From contig NZ_CP046564.1 in the NCBI RefSeq assembly GCF_009818105.1, forward strand, positions 186,001 through 250,000: a stretch of DNA of 64,000 nt, in the 5' to 3' direction. The notes under the pieces are model-generated. The model did no database searches and was not told the DNA's origin. It saw only the letters and a list, made by a program, of their open reading frames with translations. Below, piece after piece: positions 9,322 through 17,104 of this stretch. Each line of letters begins with the position of its first letter. Position 1 is the stretch's first letter. This stretch comes from Bacillus sp. N1-1 (GTDB taxonomy: Bacteria; Bacillota; Bacilli; Bacillales; Guptibacillaceae). Made by a program: the position numbers and the translations under genes.

Positions 9322-11203
9322 TGAGCTTTTATATAGCATACTAGCTAGGTATCATGTCCGTTCAGGAAATATAAGCGCCAAAGTGACAGTTGAAGAGTTA
9401 TACGGAAAAAGAACAATTCGGTCGGTGTGGGATTTACCGGCTAATTTAAATGCTTTGTCATCTAAATTGGGAGGTTTTTGGAGCGTAGAAAATATCATTA
9501 ACAATCACACCATGTATCCCTACTATGCTGCTTTTTTGCTTCCCAAACAAGCTGAAAAAGTAAAAAAGTCAATGGAAAATGATACAGGGGGTACTATCCA
9601 TACACGTACAGGTGTTTCCGCTAGCAATATTAAGCCAAAAAGATTTCTATGGACATGTTCTTCATGTATCTCTGAAGATTTAGAAAGGTATGGAGAAACC
9701 TATTGGAGGCGCAGTCATCAAATGCCGGGTGTATTCATCTGTACGAAGCATGAAATGCTATTAGAAGAAACAATTGTTCCAATGAAACCGAAAAACCAGC
9801 ACGAGTTTATTGTAGCAACCCCTGAGATAGTTCGAAAAAGGCTGGAAATAAAACATTTAAGTGAAGCAGATCTCCAAGTGCTAATTGAAGTTGCAAATCA
9901 ATCAGCTCTATTAGGTTCAAATTATAAAATTCAAAATAGAGAAAACGAAATAAGGGAAAAGTACCAGGGTCTTCTTAAACAGCGAGATTTGAAAACACCA
10001 AAGGGATTTACCAATAGGGAAAAGTTATACCAAGAATTTAAGGCGATCTTTTCAAATGATGTATTAAACTTATTACAATCTAACGTTACCTTTAAAGAAA
10101 CTGATTGGTTAACGATGATATTTCAAAAACATCGAAAAACGTTCCATCCTCTAAGACATGTCCTTTTACTAATCTTTTTTGAAACTGATGTTAATAGCTT
10201 TTATTCACTTAAGCATCCTCGACCGTTTGGGAATGGACCTTGGTTGTGTTTAAACGTTGCGTGTGGAAATTACCACAAACGAGTTGTCACATCCTTAACA
10301 ATTACAAGTTGCTATGACACTGGGAAACCAGTTGGAACATTTAAGTGTGATTGTGGGTTTGTTTTTTCTAGGAAAGGACCTGATTCCTCCAGCAATGATA
10401 AGTATAAGGTTGGTACAATAAAAGAGTATGGATTCGCATGGAAGCAACAATTAACTAGTCTAGTCGAAAATCAATTGCCTCTCAATACTATTGCTAAAAC
10501 GTTACAGTGCAACACAGAGACGGTAAAGAAATACGCCTATAGACTGGGGCTAGATGTACCCTGGAAGAGACCAAGGGATCAACGAAGATTGCAAAACCTT
10601 TCGGTAAATCCTGAGGATCAATTAAAACGTATGAAGTCTCTTTGGTTGAAGACACGTCAAAAATATCCAGAGAAATCCAAGACAGAAGTAAGAAAGCTTG
10701 TCCCAGCTGTCTATGCTTACTTATATAGAAATGACCGTGAGTGGTTAAACAAAAATGCTCCAGCTAAACAGAAGGTACGAACAGTAAATAATCGTGTGGA
10801 TTGGGGAAAAAGGGACAAAGAGTTGCTTCAACTGGTGCAAGAAGTAATAGAAAACTGGGATAATGGTGAACAAAAACCTAGTAAGATAACTATTGCTTCT
10901 GTTGGAAGAAAGCTTAATAAGGTTAGCTTGTTGCAAAAAAAAGCAAATAAGCTACCTAAGACAATGGAATATCTATACCAAAATGTAGAAGGAATTGCTA
11001 CGTTTCAGAAGAGACGAGTAGATAGTGTAATTAAGCAATTGGAAAGAGAAAATATGCCTATAGTTGAATGGAAGGTATACAAAAAAGCAGGATTAGCTAA
11101 CACGGTTTCTAATGAAGTTAGAAGATATATATCGTTAAGAATGATGGAGTACGAATCAGAGAAGAGGACGATTGATCAATCACACTCCAAGTACGAATTG
11201 TGA
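9290..11203 (+). CDS. tniQ: TniQ/TnsD-type target-selection protein
   Basis: This protein recognises the attachment site and recruits TnsC. It starts MLTWFPTPYPDELLYS, the standard TniQ opening, at the ATG of 9290 (GGAAGG upstream). Earlier in-frame GTG and ATG codons (9281, 9284) are less well placed. The N-terminal TniQ domain has a zinc knuckle: CSSC near residue 125 and CTKH about 30 residues later. A second cysteine group (CLNVAC, CDCG) lies near 315-360. The C-terminal half is basic and helix-turn-helix-like, as in TnsD. At 637 residues it is longer than Tn7 TnsD (508). The tnsE-type gene of Tn7 is absent, so this is the only visible target selector. Confidence 0.92.
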   Translation: MLTWFPTPYPDELLYSILARYHVRSGNISAKVTVEELYGKRTIRSVWDLPANLNALSSKLGGFWSVENIINNHTMYPYYAAFLLPKQAEKVKKSMENDTGGTIHTRTGVSASNIKPKRFLWTCSSCISEDLERYGETYWRRSHQMPGVFICTKHEMLLEETIVPMKPKNQHEFIVATPEIVRKRLEIKHLSEADLQVLIEVANQSALLGSNYKIQNRENEIREKYQGLLKQRDLKTPKGFTNREKLYQEFKAIFSNDVLNLLQSNVTFKETDWLTMIFQKHRKTFHPLRHVLLLIFFETDVNSFYSLKHPRPFGNGPWLCLNVACGNYHKRVVTSLTITSCYDTGKPVGTFKCDCGFVFSRKGPDSSSNDKYKVGTIKEYGFAWKQQLTSLVENQLPLNTIAKTLQCNTETVKKYAYRLGLDVPWKRPRDQRRLQNLSVNPEDQLKRMKSLWLKTRQKYPEKSKTEVRKLVPAVYAYLYRNDREWLNKNAPAKQKVRTVNNRVDWGKRDKELLQLVQEVIENWDNGEQKPSKITIASVGRKLNKVSLLQKKANKLPKTMEYLYQNVEGIATFQKRRVDSVIKQLERENMPIVEWKVYKKAGLANTVSNEVRRYISLRMMEYESEKRTIDQSHSKYEL

Positions 11204-11262
11204 TCCCATATCAAATAATAGTAATGTAGCCCTGTAAAATTCGCTTGTTATATAGTATCTAA

Positions 11263-11293
11263 GACGTTAGTCGTTTGACTAACGTCATTTTTG
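11263..11293 (+). terminator. Terminator of the tns operon
   Basis: Perfect 10-bp arms (GACGTTAGTC and GACTAACGTC) around a four-base loop are followed by ATTTTTG, 60 bp after the tniQ stop. Confidence 0.85.
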
Positions 11294-11468
11294 TCTACAT
11301 GTTAAAAGCGTTTAAAACAATAGAAGTTACCTTTATTCAATCACCAAGAGCAAAAATAACGAATATGACGTCTTCTTAAGGAAAAAAATGGCGATAATTA
11401 AAATAGGAGTTCTGGTATTAGTAAATAATATATATATATGTTTTAAGAGAGTATTTGGAGGGATTTTT

Positions 11469-11687
11469 ATGGACAAATATTCCAGAAGTAAGTATAATGG
11501 AGTAAATAAACTAATTGGAGTGATTGATATGGCAACTATCTATCCATCGTTAGATACTGAATCTGTATCAGAAAAAGATTTGAAGTTAAATGAAAAGCCT
11601 CAATCTATTTCAGAGTTAAGAAAAATGCTTGCAATAAAAACTGCTCCTGGGCATTCTCTTGTTCAGCTTTATAACAGAGGTCAATAA
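11469..11687 (+). CDS. Small protein, probable antitoxin of the PIN-domain pair
   Basis: This small gene is coupled to the PIN-domain gene by a TAATG overlap, the classic arrangement of an antitoxin followed by its toxin. The ATG at 11469 has GGAGGG upstream and gives 72 residues. An internal ATG at 11529 also has a good site (GGAGTG) and gives 52 residues starting MATIYPSLDTES; either could be used. The protein is soluble and contains a short SISELRKMLAIK helix, but has no DNA-binding fold that I can name. The assignment as antitoxin rests on position alone. Confidence 0.6.
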   Translation: MDKYSRSKYNGVNKLIGVIDMATIYPSLDTESVSEKDLKLNEKPQSISELRKMLAIKTAPGHSLVQLYNRGQ

Positions 11688-12418
11688 TGGACGCTAGGAT
11701 TCTTCGATTTGAAGAGCTCAAGCAGGAATCCCTTGAGCAAGCATCTATATACGTCGATGCTTGTTTTTTATTGGAGTTCTTAGATAGCGACAGTGATAAA
11801 GGGGAAATGGTGGAATATACCCTCGGAAAAATAGAGGGAAATGGAACTATTTTGATTAGTAATCATGTCGTTTCTGAAGTAGTACATCATCTTTATTTGG
11901 GTTATTTTTCTAATTTAATTTATACGGCATATCGTAAATATACTCTTAGGGAACAACTTACAAATGATGAAGAGAAAGTGCTGGGTGATGGTGAAATATC
12001 CAAACAGTTACTTGGTTTAGCAGATCAAGAGATGTTGCAAAGAGTACATCTAAGAAGAAATGATTACATACCTGTTAAAGAAATAGTGAAAAGTTACAAG
12101 GAGAATTATCGAGATCGAGCTTCATTAAATCAATTTTATACAGCTGTACTGACTATATATAATTTACTGTGTAAAAGTTTAGAAGATGATTTTCATATTA
12201 AAATAAATCATATCTCGTCTGATGAGAGAACATTCCAAATAGCGGAAGGTTTTATGAGGAATTATCAGTTGGAAATAAAAGATGCACTTCACCTAGCAGC
12301 CGCATATAATAATAAAGCAACACATTTCGCTACATTAGATTCTGATTTTGTTCATCAACTATATACAGAAGATATAGGAGATACTACAATCTTACATATC
12401 TCAAAACGACACGTATAA
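11687..12418 (+). CDS. PIN-domain protein (VapC-like putative RNase toxin)
   Basis: This is a PIN-fold nuclease. The acidic metal ligands are visible: D24 in IYVDACFLLEF, E64 in VVSEVVHH, and the C-terminal KDALHLAAAY and FATLDSDF. At 243 residues it is longer than typical VapC (about 130-150), with a helical insertion between residues 70 and 180. Such long PIN proteins occur in mobile regions. It lies between the tns operon and the transposon end and is therefore cargo that could stabilise the element or act in phage defence. It could also be an RNA-processing nuclease that is not a toxin. Confidence 0.75.
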   Translation: MDARILRFEELKQESLEQASIYVDACFLLEFLDSDSDKGEMVEYTLGKIEGNGTILISNHVVSEVVHHLYLGYFSNLIYTAYRKYTLREQLTNDEEKVLGDGEISKQLLGLADQEMLQRVHLRRNDYIPVKEIVKSYKENYRDRASLNQFYTAVLTIYNLLCKSLEDDFHIKINHISSDERTFQIAEGFMRNYQLEIKDALHLAAAYNNKATHFATLDSDFVHQLYTEDIGDTTILHISKRHV

Positions 12419-12491
12419 TTGAACATTTAATCTATAGAAAAAGGGGTTTCATTTTCAATTAAACCGTATTTTATTTCTAGTATTATTTAGA

Positions 12492-12528
12492 ATGCCCTCT
12501 GTGCAGGTCTGTACAGAGGGCATTTTTA
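12492..12528 (+). terminator. Terminator after the PIN-domain gene
   Basis: ATGCCCTCTGT and ACAGAGGGCAT arms followed by TTTTTA. Confidence 0.85.
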
Positions 12529-12591
12529 TGTTCGAGGTTCCATTTTAATGTTATGAAATAAAGAGACTGTTAGTATTTATACATTTAGTTG

Positions 12592-12718
12592 GTTCCCGAC
12601 TCTTTTGTCAGGCAGAAAAAAAGACGGTTCCCAACTTTGATTTTTGCTAAATCATTAATGCTATATAAAAACGGGAGTTTTTTTGAGTAAGAGTTCCCGA
12701 CTTTATTGTAATCCTACA
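12592..12718 (-). repeat. Transposon end with three TnsB-site-like repeats
   Basis: Three copies of a 17-bp motif, GTTCCC(G/A)ACT followed by a T-rich tail, lie at 12592-12608, 12627-12643 and 12693-12709, all in the same orientation. Read on the minus strand, the outermost copy is ACAATAAAGTCGGGAAC, preceded by TGTAGGATT. That is the TGT terminus plus TnsB-site layout of Tn7 ends. The element therefore appears to stop at 12718. The following five bases, CCTTT, would be the target-site duplication; this cannot be tested because the other end is outside the window. Confidence 0.8.
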
Positions 12719-12747
12719 CCTTTTCCAATTGGAGAAGGCCGTTTTTT
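12719..12747 (+). terminator. Intrinsic terminator split by the transposon insertion
   Basis: CCTTTTCC-AATT-GGAGAAGGCCGTTTTTT begins at the first base beyond the transposon end. The right arm continues as GGCC, but the left arm is cut at the junction, so the bases pairing with it are missing. This suggests insertion inside the terminator of a plus-strand gene that now lies beyond the far end of the element. Confidence 0.65.
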
Positions 12748-12845
12748 GTAGGGAAAATAGTAGATAGAAGTTCAACTCTTTCTTTCGACTACTTACAAGC
12801 ATGTCCGAATACAATGGATACGAATACGACGAAGGGTGGAGGCGT

Positions 12846-13475
12846 ATGAGTATCTTTATTAGCTACATCTTTTTAGGACTATCACTTTCAGCTCCAATGG
12901 GGCCGATTAATGCGGCGCAGCTGGACAGGGGAATACGATTTGGATTTATGAATGCCTGGCTGGTAGGGTTTGGAGCGATGGTAGCAGATGGTGTATTTAT
13001 GATGCTGATTTACTTTGGGCTCGCTCAAGTTATTGAAACGCCATTTATGAAAACATTTCTGTGGCTGTTCGGTTTTTTTGTATTAACGTATACCGGCATT
13101 GAAAATATTGTTAAGGTTAATTCCATTGGAGTTAAGCAAATAAGTACTCGTAATGAGTCAAATCGCAAATCATTTCGCACGGGTTTTTTTATTGCGATAT
13201 CAAATCCACTAAATATTTTATTCTGGCTTGGGATATATGGGTCGATTCTAGCTCAAACATCCAGCATGGTTGATAGCAAGCTGCTGTTGCTTTATAGTAC
13301 AGGCATTTTTCTAGGCATCACCTTATGGGACCTCACCATGGCGAGTGCTGCAGCAGGCGCACGTGCATGGGTTAATCCAAGTGTGTTGAAACGAATATCT
13401 ATGCTATCTGGAATAACATTAATCGGTTTTGGTTTCTATTTTGGAATACAAGCGATCAAGTTGTTCATCGGATAG
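12846..13475 (+). CDS. LysE-family amino-acid exporter
   Basis: This is a membrane exporter of the LysE/RhtB family, which moves amino acids or related small molecules out of the cell. The N-terminal SAPMGPINAAQLDRG motif is diagnostic, and five to six hydrophobic segments are visible over about 209 residues. The start is the ATG at 12846, preceded by GGGTGGAGG; an ATG at 12801 would add a polar, non-conserved stretch. It is the first intact chromosomal gene next to the transposon, whose end is 128 bp upstream, so its promoter must lie in that interval or in the element. The substrate cannot be inferred. Confidence 0.88.
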   Translation: MSIFISYIFLGLSLSAPMGPINAAQLDRGIRFGFMNAWLVGFGAMVADGVFMMLIYFGLAQVIETPFMKTFLWLFGFFVLTYTGIENIVKVNSIGVKQISTRNESNRKSFRTGFFIAISNPLNILFWLGIYGSILAQTSSMVDSKLLLLYSTGIFLGITLWDLTMASAAAGARAWVNPSVLKRISMLSGITLIGFGFYFGIQAIKLFIG

Positions 13476-13492
13476 ACTGGCACCACTTTCTG

Positions 13493-13532
13493 TCCCTCCT
13501 AATAAAATAACGCGTGTCGTGTTAAGGAGGGA
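13493..13532 (+). promoter_or_regulatory. Inverted repeat enclosing the ribosome binding site of the YqcI-type gene
   Basis: TCCCTCCTAA (13493-13502) can pair with TTAAGGAGGGA (13522-13532) with one bulged base. The right arm contains the AAGGAGG Shine-Dalgarno of the TTG-started gene at 13539. Folding would hide the site. No T run follows, so it is not a terminator. Confidence 0.4.
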
Positions 13533-13538
13533 TTCCGT

Positions 13539-14297
13539 TTGGAACTATATACGAAATCATGGATTGATGAACATGAAGAAGAAATGGAAGGTTGGAAGCA
13601 CACTGCATTTACTCACATGGGGGCAATGTTAGGAGACCGTGAAAAACCTTATCCCTGTATTCCTGGAAAACAGGGGTTTTATCAAGATAATTTGCGTTTC
13701 GGGTTCGCAGATGATCCAACAACAGATAGCGCATGTACTCAGTTAGCTACTTTGTTAGAAAATTACGGAGAAGTAGCCAGGGACACAGGTAAATATGCCT
13801 CTCTTGTCGTTTTTTTTGATTCAAGGAGGTTACAGCAACAAAATGCTGATGTCGAGCAGTATCAATCACTCTTCTGGTCGCTATTAAACCGAGTACATGA
13901 ACTTGATAAGGAAGCGTGGCCGGAGCATATTCCTATAGATCCTCATGATCCTAAATGGGAATTTTGCTTCAACGGAGAACCGTATTTTGCTTTCAGTGCG
14001 ACCCCAGCTCATGTTGTTCGACAGAGTCGTCACTTTCCTTGTTTTCTAATCGCGTTTCAACCAAGATGGGTTTTTGATGAAATCAATTCGGAAACCACTT
14101 TTGGCCAAAAGCTTAAGAAAGCAATTCGGCAGCGATTGGTTTCTTACGATGGGATTCCAGCCCACCCCGCTTTGAAGTGGTACGGTCAGCAAGATAACTA
14201 TGAATGGGAGCAATATTTCTTATCAGATGATAACTCTTCGCTTTCTAAATGTCCTTTCATGGCGATGAAACAGAAATGGAAGAGCATCCGTTCCTAG
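13539..14297 (+). CDS. YqcI/YcgG-family protein
   Basis: This 252-residue cytosolic protein belongs to the YqcI/YcgG family, whose function is not well established. Recognisable family features are the YPCIPGKQGF segment near residue 40, the FADDP segment, and the central FAFSATPAHVVRQSRHFPCFLIAFQPRW block. It uses a TTG start with AAGGAGG eight bases before it, and that site lies in a hairpin. Its TAG stop overlaps the stop of the convergent permease gene by two bases, so the two transcripts must overlap. I assign no reaction. Confidence 0.85.
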   Translation: MELYTKSWIDEHEEEMEGWKHTAFTHMGAMLGDREKPYPCIPGKQGFYQDNLRFGFADDPTTDSACTQLATLLENYGEVARDTGKYASLVVFFDSRRLQQQNADVEQYQSLFWSLLNRVHELDKEAWPEHIPIDPHDPKWEFCFNGEPYFAFSATPAHVVRQSRHFPCFLIAFQPRWVFDEINSETTFGQKLKKAIRQRLVSYDGIPAHPALKWYGQQDNYEWEQYFLSDDNSSLSKCPFMAMKQKWKSIRS

Positions 14298-15598
14298 TGC
14301 TGTTTCCTTTTCATTTTAAAAAAGGTAGCCGAAGCAATGAGTAGAAGAAAGCATAGACTGACAAAAAAACCTGCTCTACTAATACGATCAAGTAACGTTC
14401 CTGAAACAGCTGTACTTATTAGAAGAATCCCAATGATGAGTTTTATCTTATCTTTGAAAGTGGTCTGGGTTAATTTCCGATAAGAAAAAAGGATAAACAT
14501 CCAATTGTATAACAGCATTAAACCAGCGGCAGTCGTTAAATACTCAAAAATGTTTTCAGGTAATAAGAGTGCGAAACCAATTGAAAGTATGACAACTAGG
14601 GTTGTAAGACCAAAAGCGGGAAGGGAAATCTTCCTGCTTTTTTTTGCGAAAATCGCAGGCGCATCATTTTCTTCAGCGAGTGTTACAAGCATGGTTGTAA
14701 CGGCATAGAGAGAAGCGACCATTGTTGAAAATCCAGCGATAATTAAAATCGCATTAAATACATGAGGGATCCAGGGGAGATGAAATTGAGTGAGTGCTGT
14801 TAAAAACGGGCTTTCCTTCGGGGTAATGCTTTTGATGGGAATAAGCTTTAAAACAACAATGAACGAAAGAATATATAGAATGGTTAAGACGATCAGCATC
14901 ACTTTTCCAGCTCTAGGAGCGTTTTTTGGATCTTCAAGCTCATTTGCCATCAGTCCCATTACTTCAATCCCACCAAATGCATAGAAAGCATATACAAGAG
15001 CAACCCAGAGCCCGATTTTATTACCTGAAAAAAAGTCGGATGAAGCGATAGCTTCGTGATCTTGTTTAGGATCAAGCCATCCAAGTAAGGCAGCGGCACC
15101 GATTGCGAGAAACATGACGATGGCAGCAATTTTCATTATCCCAAACACGTTCTCCATTTTTTCTACGAGCTGGACCCCTATAAAGATGATGAGTAGACCA
15201 AGCGAAGCAAATACGGATGCATTGAGCCACAGAGGAGTACTCGGAAACCAGAATTGAGCAAATAGCGCAAGTGCTGTTAACTGGCTTCCCATAATAAGCA
15301 TTTCAGAGGACCAGTAGACCCAACCATTGCTAAATCCAGCCCATGCCCCGAAAGCTTGTTTCGCATATGTTCGAAATGATCCTTTTGTTGGATGCTTAGC
15401 CGTTAGGTTTGAAAGAGCTTCATAAACAATCCAGGTTCCAATCGCAGCTAAGGAATATGCCACTAAAATGAGATAGCCTGCTTTATCAATGACGATGCTA
15501 GATCCAAGAAAATACCCTGTCCCTATGATGCATCCAACACCAACGAATGACATTTGCCACCAGGTTAATTTTTTTTCTTGAGCTGTCTGTTTACCCAT
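14294..15598 (-). CDS. APC-superfamily amino-acid permease
   Basis: This is an integral membrane transporter of the amino acid-polyamine-organocation superfamily. It has about 12 hydrophobic segments over 434 residues. The first helix contains GVGCIIGTGYFLG, the unwound substrate-binding motif of the family. The start MGKQTAQEK at 15598 follows AGGAGGG; upstream in-frame ATG codons would add about 25 residues without conservation. The gene diverges from the deiminase-fold gene (start 15704), and a shared control region lies between them. This could reflect uptake of arginine-like compounds followed by hydrolysis, but the substrate is not shown by sequence. Confidence 0.88.
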   Translation of the reverse strand: MGKQTAQEKKLTWWQMSFVGVGCIIGTGYFLGSSIVIDKAGYLILVAYSLAAIGTWIVYEALSNLTAKHPTKGSFRTYAKQAFGAWAGFSNGWVYWSSEMLIMGSQLTALALFAQFWFPSTPLWLNASVFASLGLLIIFIGVQLVEKMENVFGIMKIAAIVMFLAIGAAALLGWLDPKQDHEAIASSDFFSGNKIGLWVALVYAFYAFGGIEVMGLMANELEDPKNAPRAGKVMLIVLTILYILSFIVVLKLIPIKSITPKESPFLTALTQFHLPWIPHVFNAILIIAGFSTMVASLYAVTTMLVTLAEENDAPAIFAKKSRKISLPAFGLTTLVVILSIGFALLLPENIFEYLTTAAGLMLLYNWMFILFSYRKLTQTTFKDKIKLIIGILLISTAVSGTLLDRISRAGFFVSLCFLLLIASATFFKMKRKQH

Positions 15599-15703
15599 CC
15601 TAACACCCTCCTCTTCTAGACTAGTTTGAGAATTGAAGATAAGGTTTATGTGTGAATCAGTTTGTAGCATCATTTTTGAGGGTGAGGAGAAAGTAAGAAG
15701 ACC

Positions 15704-16669
15704 ATGGATATAAAGGAGTTTAGTGAGATGAACATTGAACCAAATTGTTGGAATGAATATGGACAGTTAAAAGCAGTTATCGTTTGTTCTCCGTCAATTT
15801 TAGATGTAACTGATCAACAGACAGCGACAGACGTGCAATGGGAAAAGGCAGTGAGACAAAAAAAGGCGAGAGAAAACCATGAGGTAATGATTGAATCGAT
15901 GGAGGAAGAAGGAGTGAATGTGATCGATTACTCTGTTCATTTATCACGAGACGAACTTTTACTAAATGAAAAATTAATCAACCGCATTTTCGTCCGCGAT
16001 CTTGCATGTGTGTTTGGAAATATTATTCTTCCCGGGGCAGCTGGAACGTCTATGAGAGGACCTGAATATTTTCAAAGTCACAAGTTATTTCAACAATGGT
16101 TTGATAACAAGACGTTTCGTGTGGAAGCAAATAATGATTTGAAGGCGCTCGAATATGGAGATGTGATGATCCTGAATAAAGATGCTATTTTGATAAATGC
16201 AGGCATTCGGACAAGCATTGAAAGTGTAGAAGCTTTGCAGGAAACTTTGTTCAAGGCTGGTTTCTCAGAAATTGGTGTCATTGATCTACCACGTCGACCG
16301 GATACAATTCACCTCGATATGAATTGTAACGTGGTTGGGGAAGAACTTTTTATTGGGAAAAGCTACATGAACTATTTACCGGTTCAGGTTATAACAGGAA
16401 ATGGGTTTACTTATGAAATGCTTGAACCTTTTATAAAGCGACATGGGTATGAAACAGAATGGACTTCTGACATTAAACATACCGTGGCAGATATCAATTT
16501 CTTAAATCTTAATCCAGAGACGCTGTTAATCAGTACAAAAGCTAATAAATCAATCTTTAAAAACCATTCTATTCTTAAAAAGAAAAAGCTGATTGAAGTA
16601 GAAGTAGACGAATTAGAAAAAGGGGGCGGTGGCATCCGGTGTATGACGTTGCCTTTGGAAAGAGAATAA
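15704..16669 (+). CDS. Arginine deiminase/DDAH-fold amidinohydrolase
   Basis: This belongs to the pentein superfamily of guanidine-modifying enzymes (dimethylarginine dimethylaminohydrolase or arginine deiminase type). It has 321 residues, with the N-terminal NCWNEYGQLKAVIV strand, FVRDLACVFG (acidic substrate contact), the catalytic histidine H203 in DTIHLDMNC and the nucleophile C313 in GGGIRCMT. The start may be the ATG at 15704 or the one at 15728, which has AAGGAG ten bases upstream and gives an N-terminus closer to relatives. It is divergent from an amino-acid permease. The substrate could be a methylated or free arginine derivative; this cannot be decided by eye. Confidence 0.85.
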   Translation: MDIKEFSEMNIEPNCWNEYGQLKAVIVCSPSILDVTDQQTATDVQWEKAVRQKKARENHEVMIESMEEEGVNVIDYSVHLSRDELLLNEKLINRIFVRDLACVFGNIILPGAAGTSMRGPEYFQSHKLFQQWFDNKTFRVEANNDLKALEYGDVMILNKDAILINAGIRTSIESVEALQETLFKAGFSEIGVIDLPRRPDTIHLDMNCNVVGEELFIGKSYMNYLPVQVITGNGFTYEMLEPFIKRHGYETEWTSDIKHTVADINFLNLNPETLLISTKANKSIFKNHSILKKKKLIEVEVDELEKGGGGIRCMTLPLERE

Positions 16670-16673
16670 GAAA

Positions 16674-16698
16674 ATCCTACTTTATGTAGGTTTTTTTT
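16674..16698 (+). terminator. Terminator after the amidinohydrolase gene
   Basis: ATCCTAC and GTAGG arms around a short loop, followed by eight T residues. Confidence 0.8.
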
Positions 16699-16712
16699 AT
16701 GAAACGATTCAG

Positions 16713-16741
16713 TTGACACTTATACCTAAGGGGGGTATATT
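16713..16741 (+). promoter_or_regulatory. csoR-copA-copZ promoter with CsoR operator
   Basis: TTGACA (16713-16718) and TATATT (16736-16741) are 17 bases apart. Between and overlapping them lies TATACCTAAGGGGGGTATA (16721-16739), which has the TACC...GGTA arms and G-tract of known CsoR sites. CsoR bound here would block RNA polymerase until Cu(I) releases it. Confidence 0.85.
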
Positions 16742-16773
16742 AGATGTAAGTAAATTTGGAGGAGATGATTCGA

Positions 16774-17091
16774 ATGGCAGACTTGAACATTCCTTTGCAG
16801 CCAGAGAAAAAACCAACTGAACCGCGAACGGAAGAAGAAAAACAGCAGCTTCAAAACCGCTTGAAACGTATTGAAGGTCAGATCCGTGGTATTCAGAAAA
16901 TGGTTGGAGAAGACCGCTATTGTGTAGATATTCTCATTCAGTTATCTGCGATTCAGGCAGCATTAAAGAAGGTAGGCTATACTCTCCTAGAACGTCATAC
17001 AAAAACGTGCGTTGCTAATTCAATTAAAGAAGGTACTGGCGATGATCAAATAGAGGAGTTAATGAAAGTGATTCAGCAGTTCTCCAAGTAG
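16774..17091 (+). CDS. csoR: Copper-sensing transcriptional repressor CsoR
   Basis: CsoR represses the copper efflux genes and leaves DNA when it binds Cu(I). The protein has 105 residues from the ATG at 16774, chosen because GGAGGAG lies nine bases upstream; an earlier in-frame TTG has no site. The four-helix CsoR fold is evident in [16 protein letters not shown]. The Cu(I) ligands are C50 (RYCVDIL), H75 and C79 (ERHTKTC), spaced as in B. subtilis CsoR. It is the first gene of csoR-copA-copZ, with 13 bp to copA, and is autoregulated through the operator just upstream. Confidence 0.96.
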   Translation: MADLNIPLQPEKKPTEPRTEEEKQQLQNRLKRIEGQIRGIQKMVGEDRYCVDILIQLSAIQAALKKVGYTLLERHTKTCVANSIKEGTGDDQIEELMKVIQQFSK

Positions 17092-17104
17092 GGAGGTGAA
17101 CCAA

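Larger units (their letters stand above)
1..12718 (+). mobile_element. Tn7-like transposon, one end outside the window
   Basis: The element contains a complete tnsA-tnsB-tnsC-tniQ operon (4632-11203) and a recognisable end at 12592-12718, with three repeats resembling TnsB sites. The terminus reads TGTAGGAT on the minus strand and is followed inward by ACAATAAAGTC, which I recall as also present in the first TnsB site of the Tn7 left end. No matching opposite end is visible between the restriction genes and tnsA, or anywhere else to the left. The element is therefore inferred to enter from before position 1 and to carry the type I restriction system as cargo. The left limit of 1 is the window edge, not an observed boundary. 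Confidence 0.7.

Noticed and set aside
11300..11319. TGTTAAAAGCGTTTAAAACA as a CcpA site.
   Set aside because: Only a loose match to the cre consensus, and there is no carbon-metabolism gene nearby.
14294..14297. Overlapping convergent stop codons of the YqcI-type gene and the permease as a sign of a frameshift or truncation.
   Set aside because: Both proteins end at normal family length; the overlap is compact packing only.
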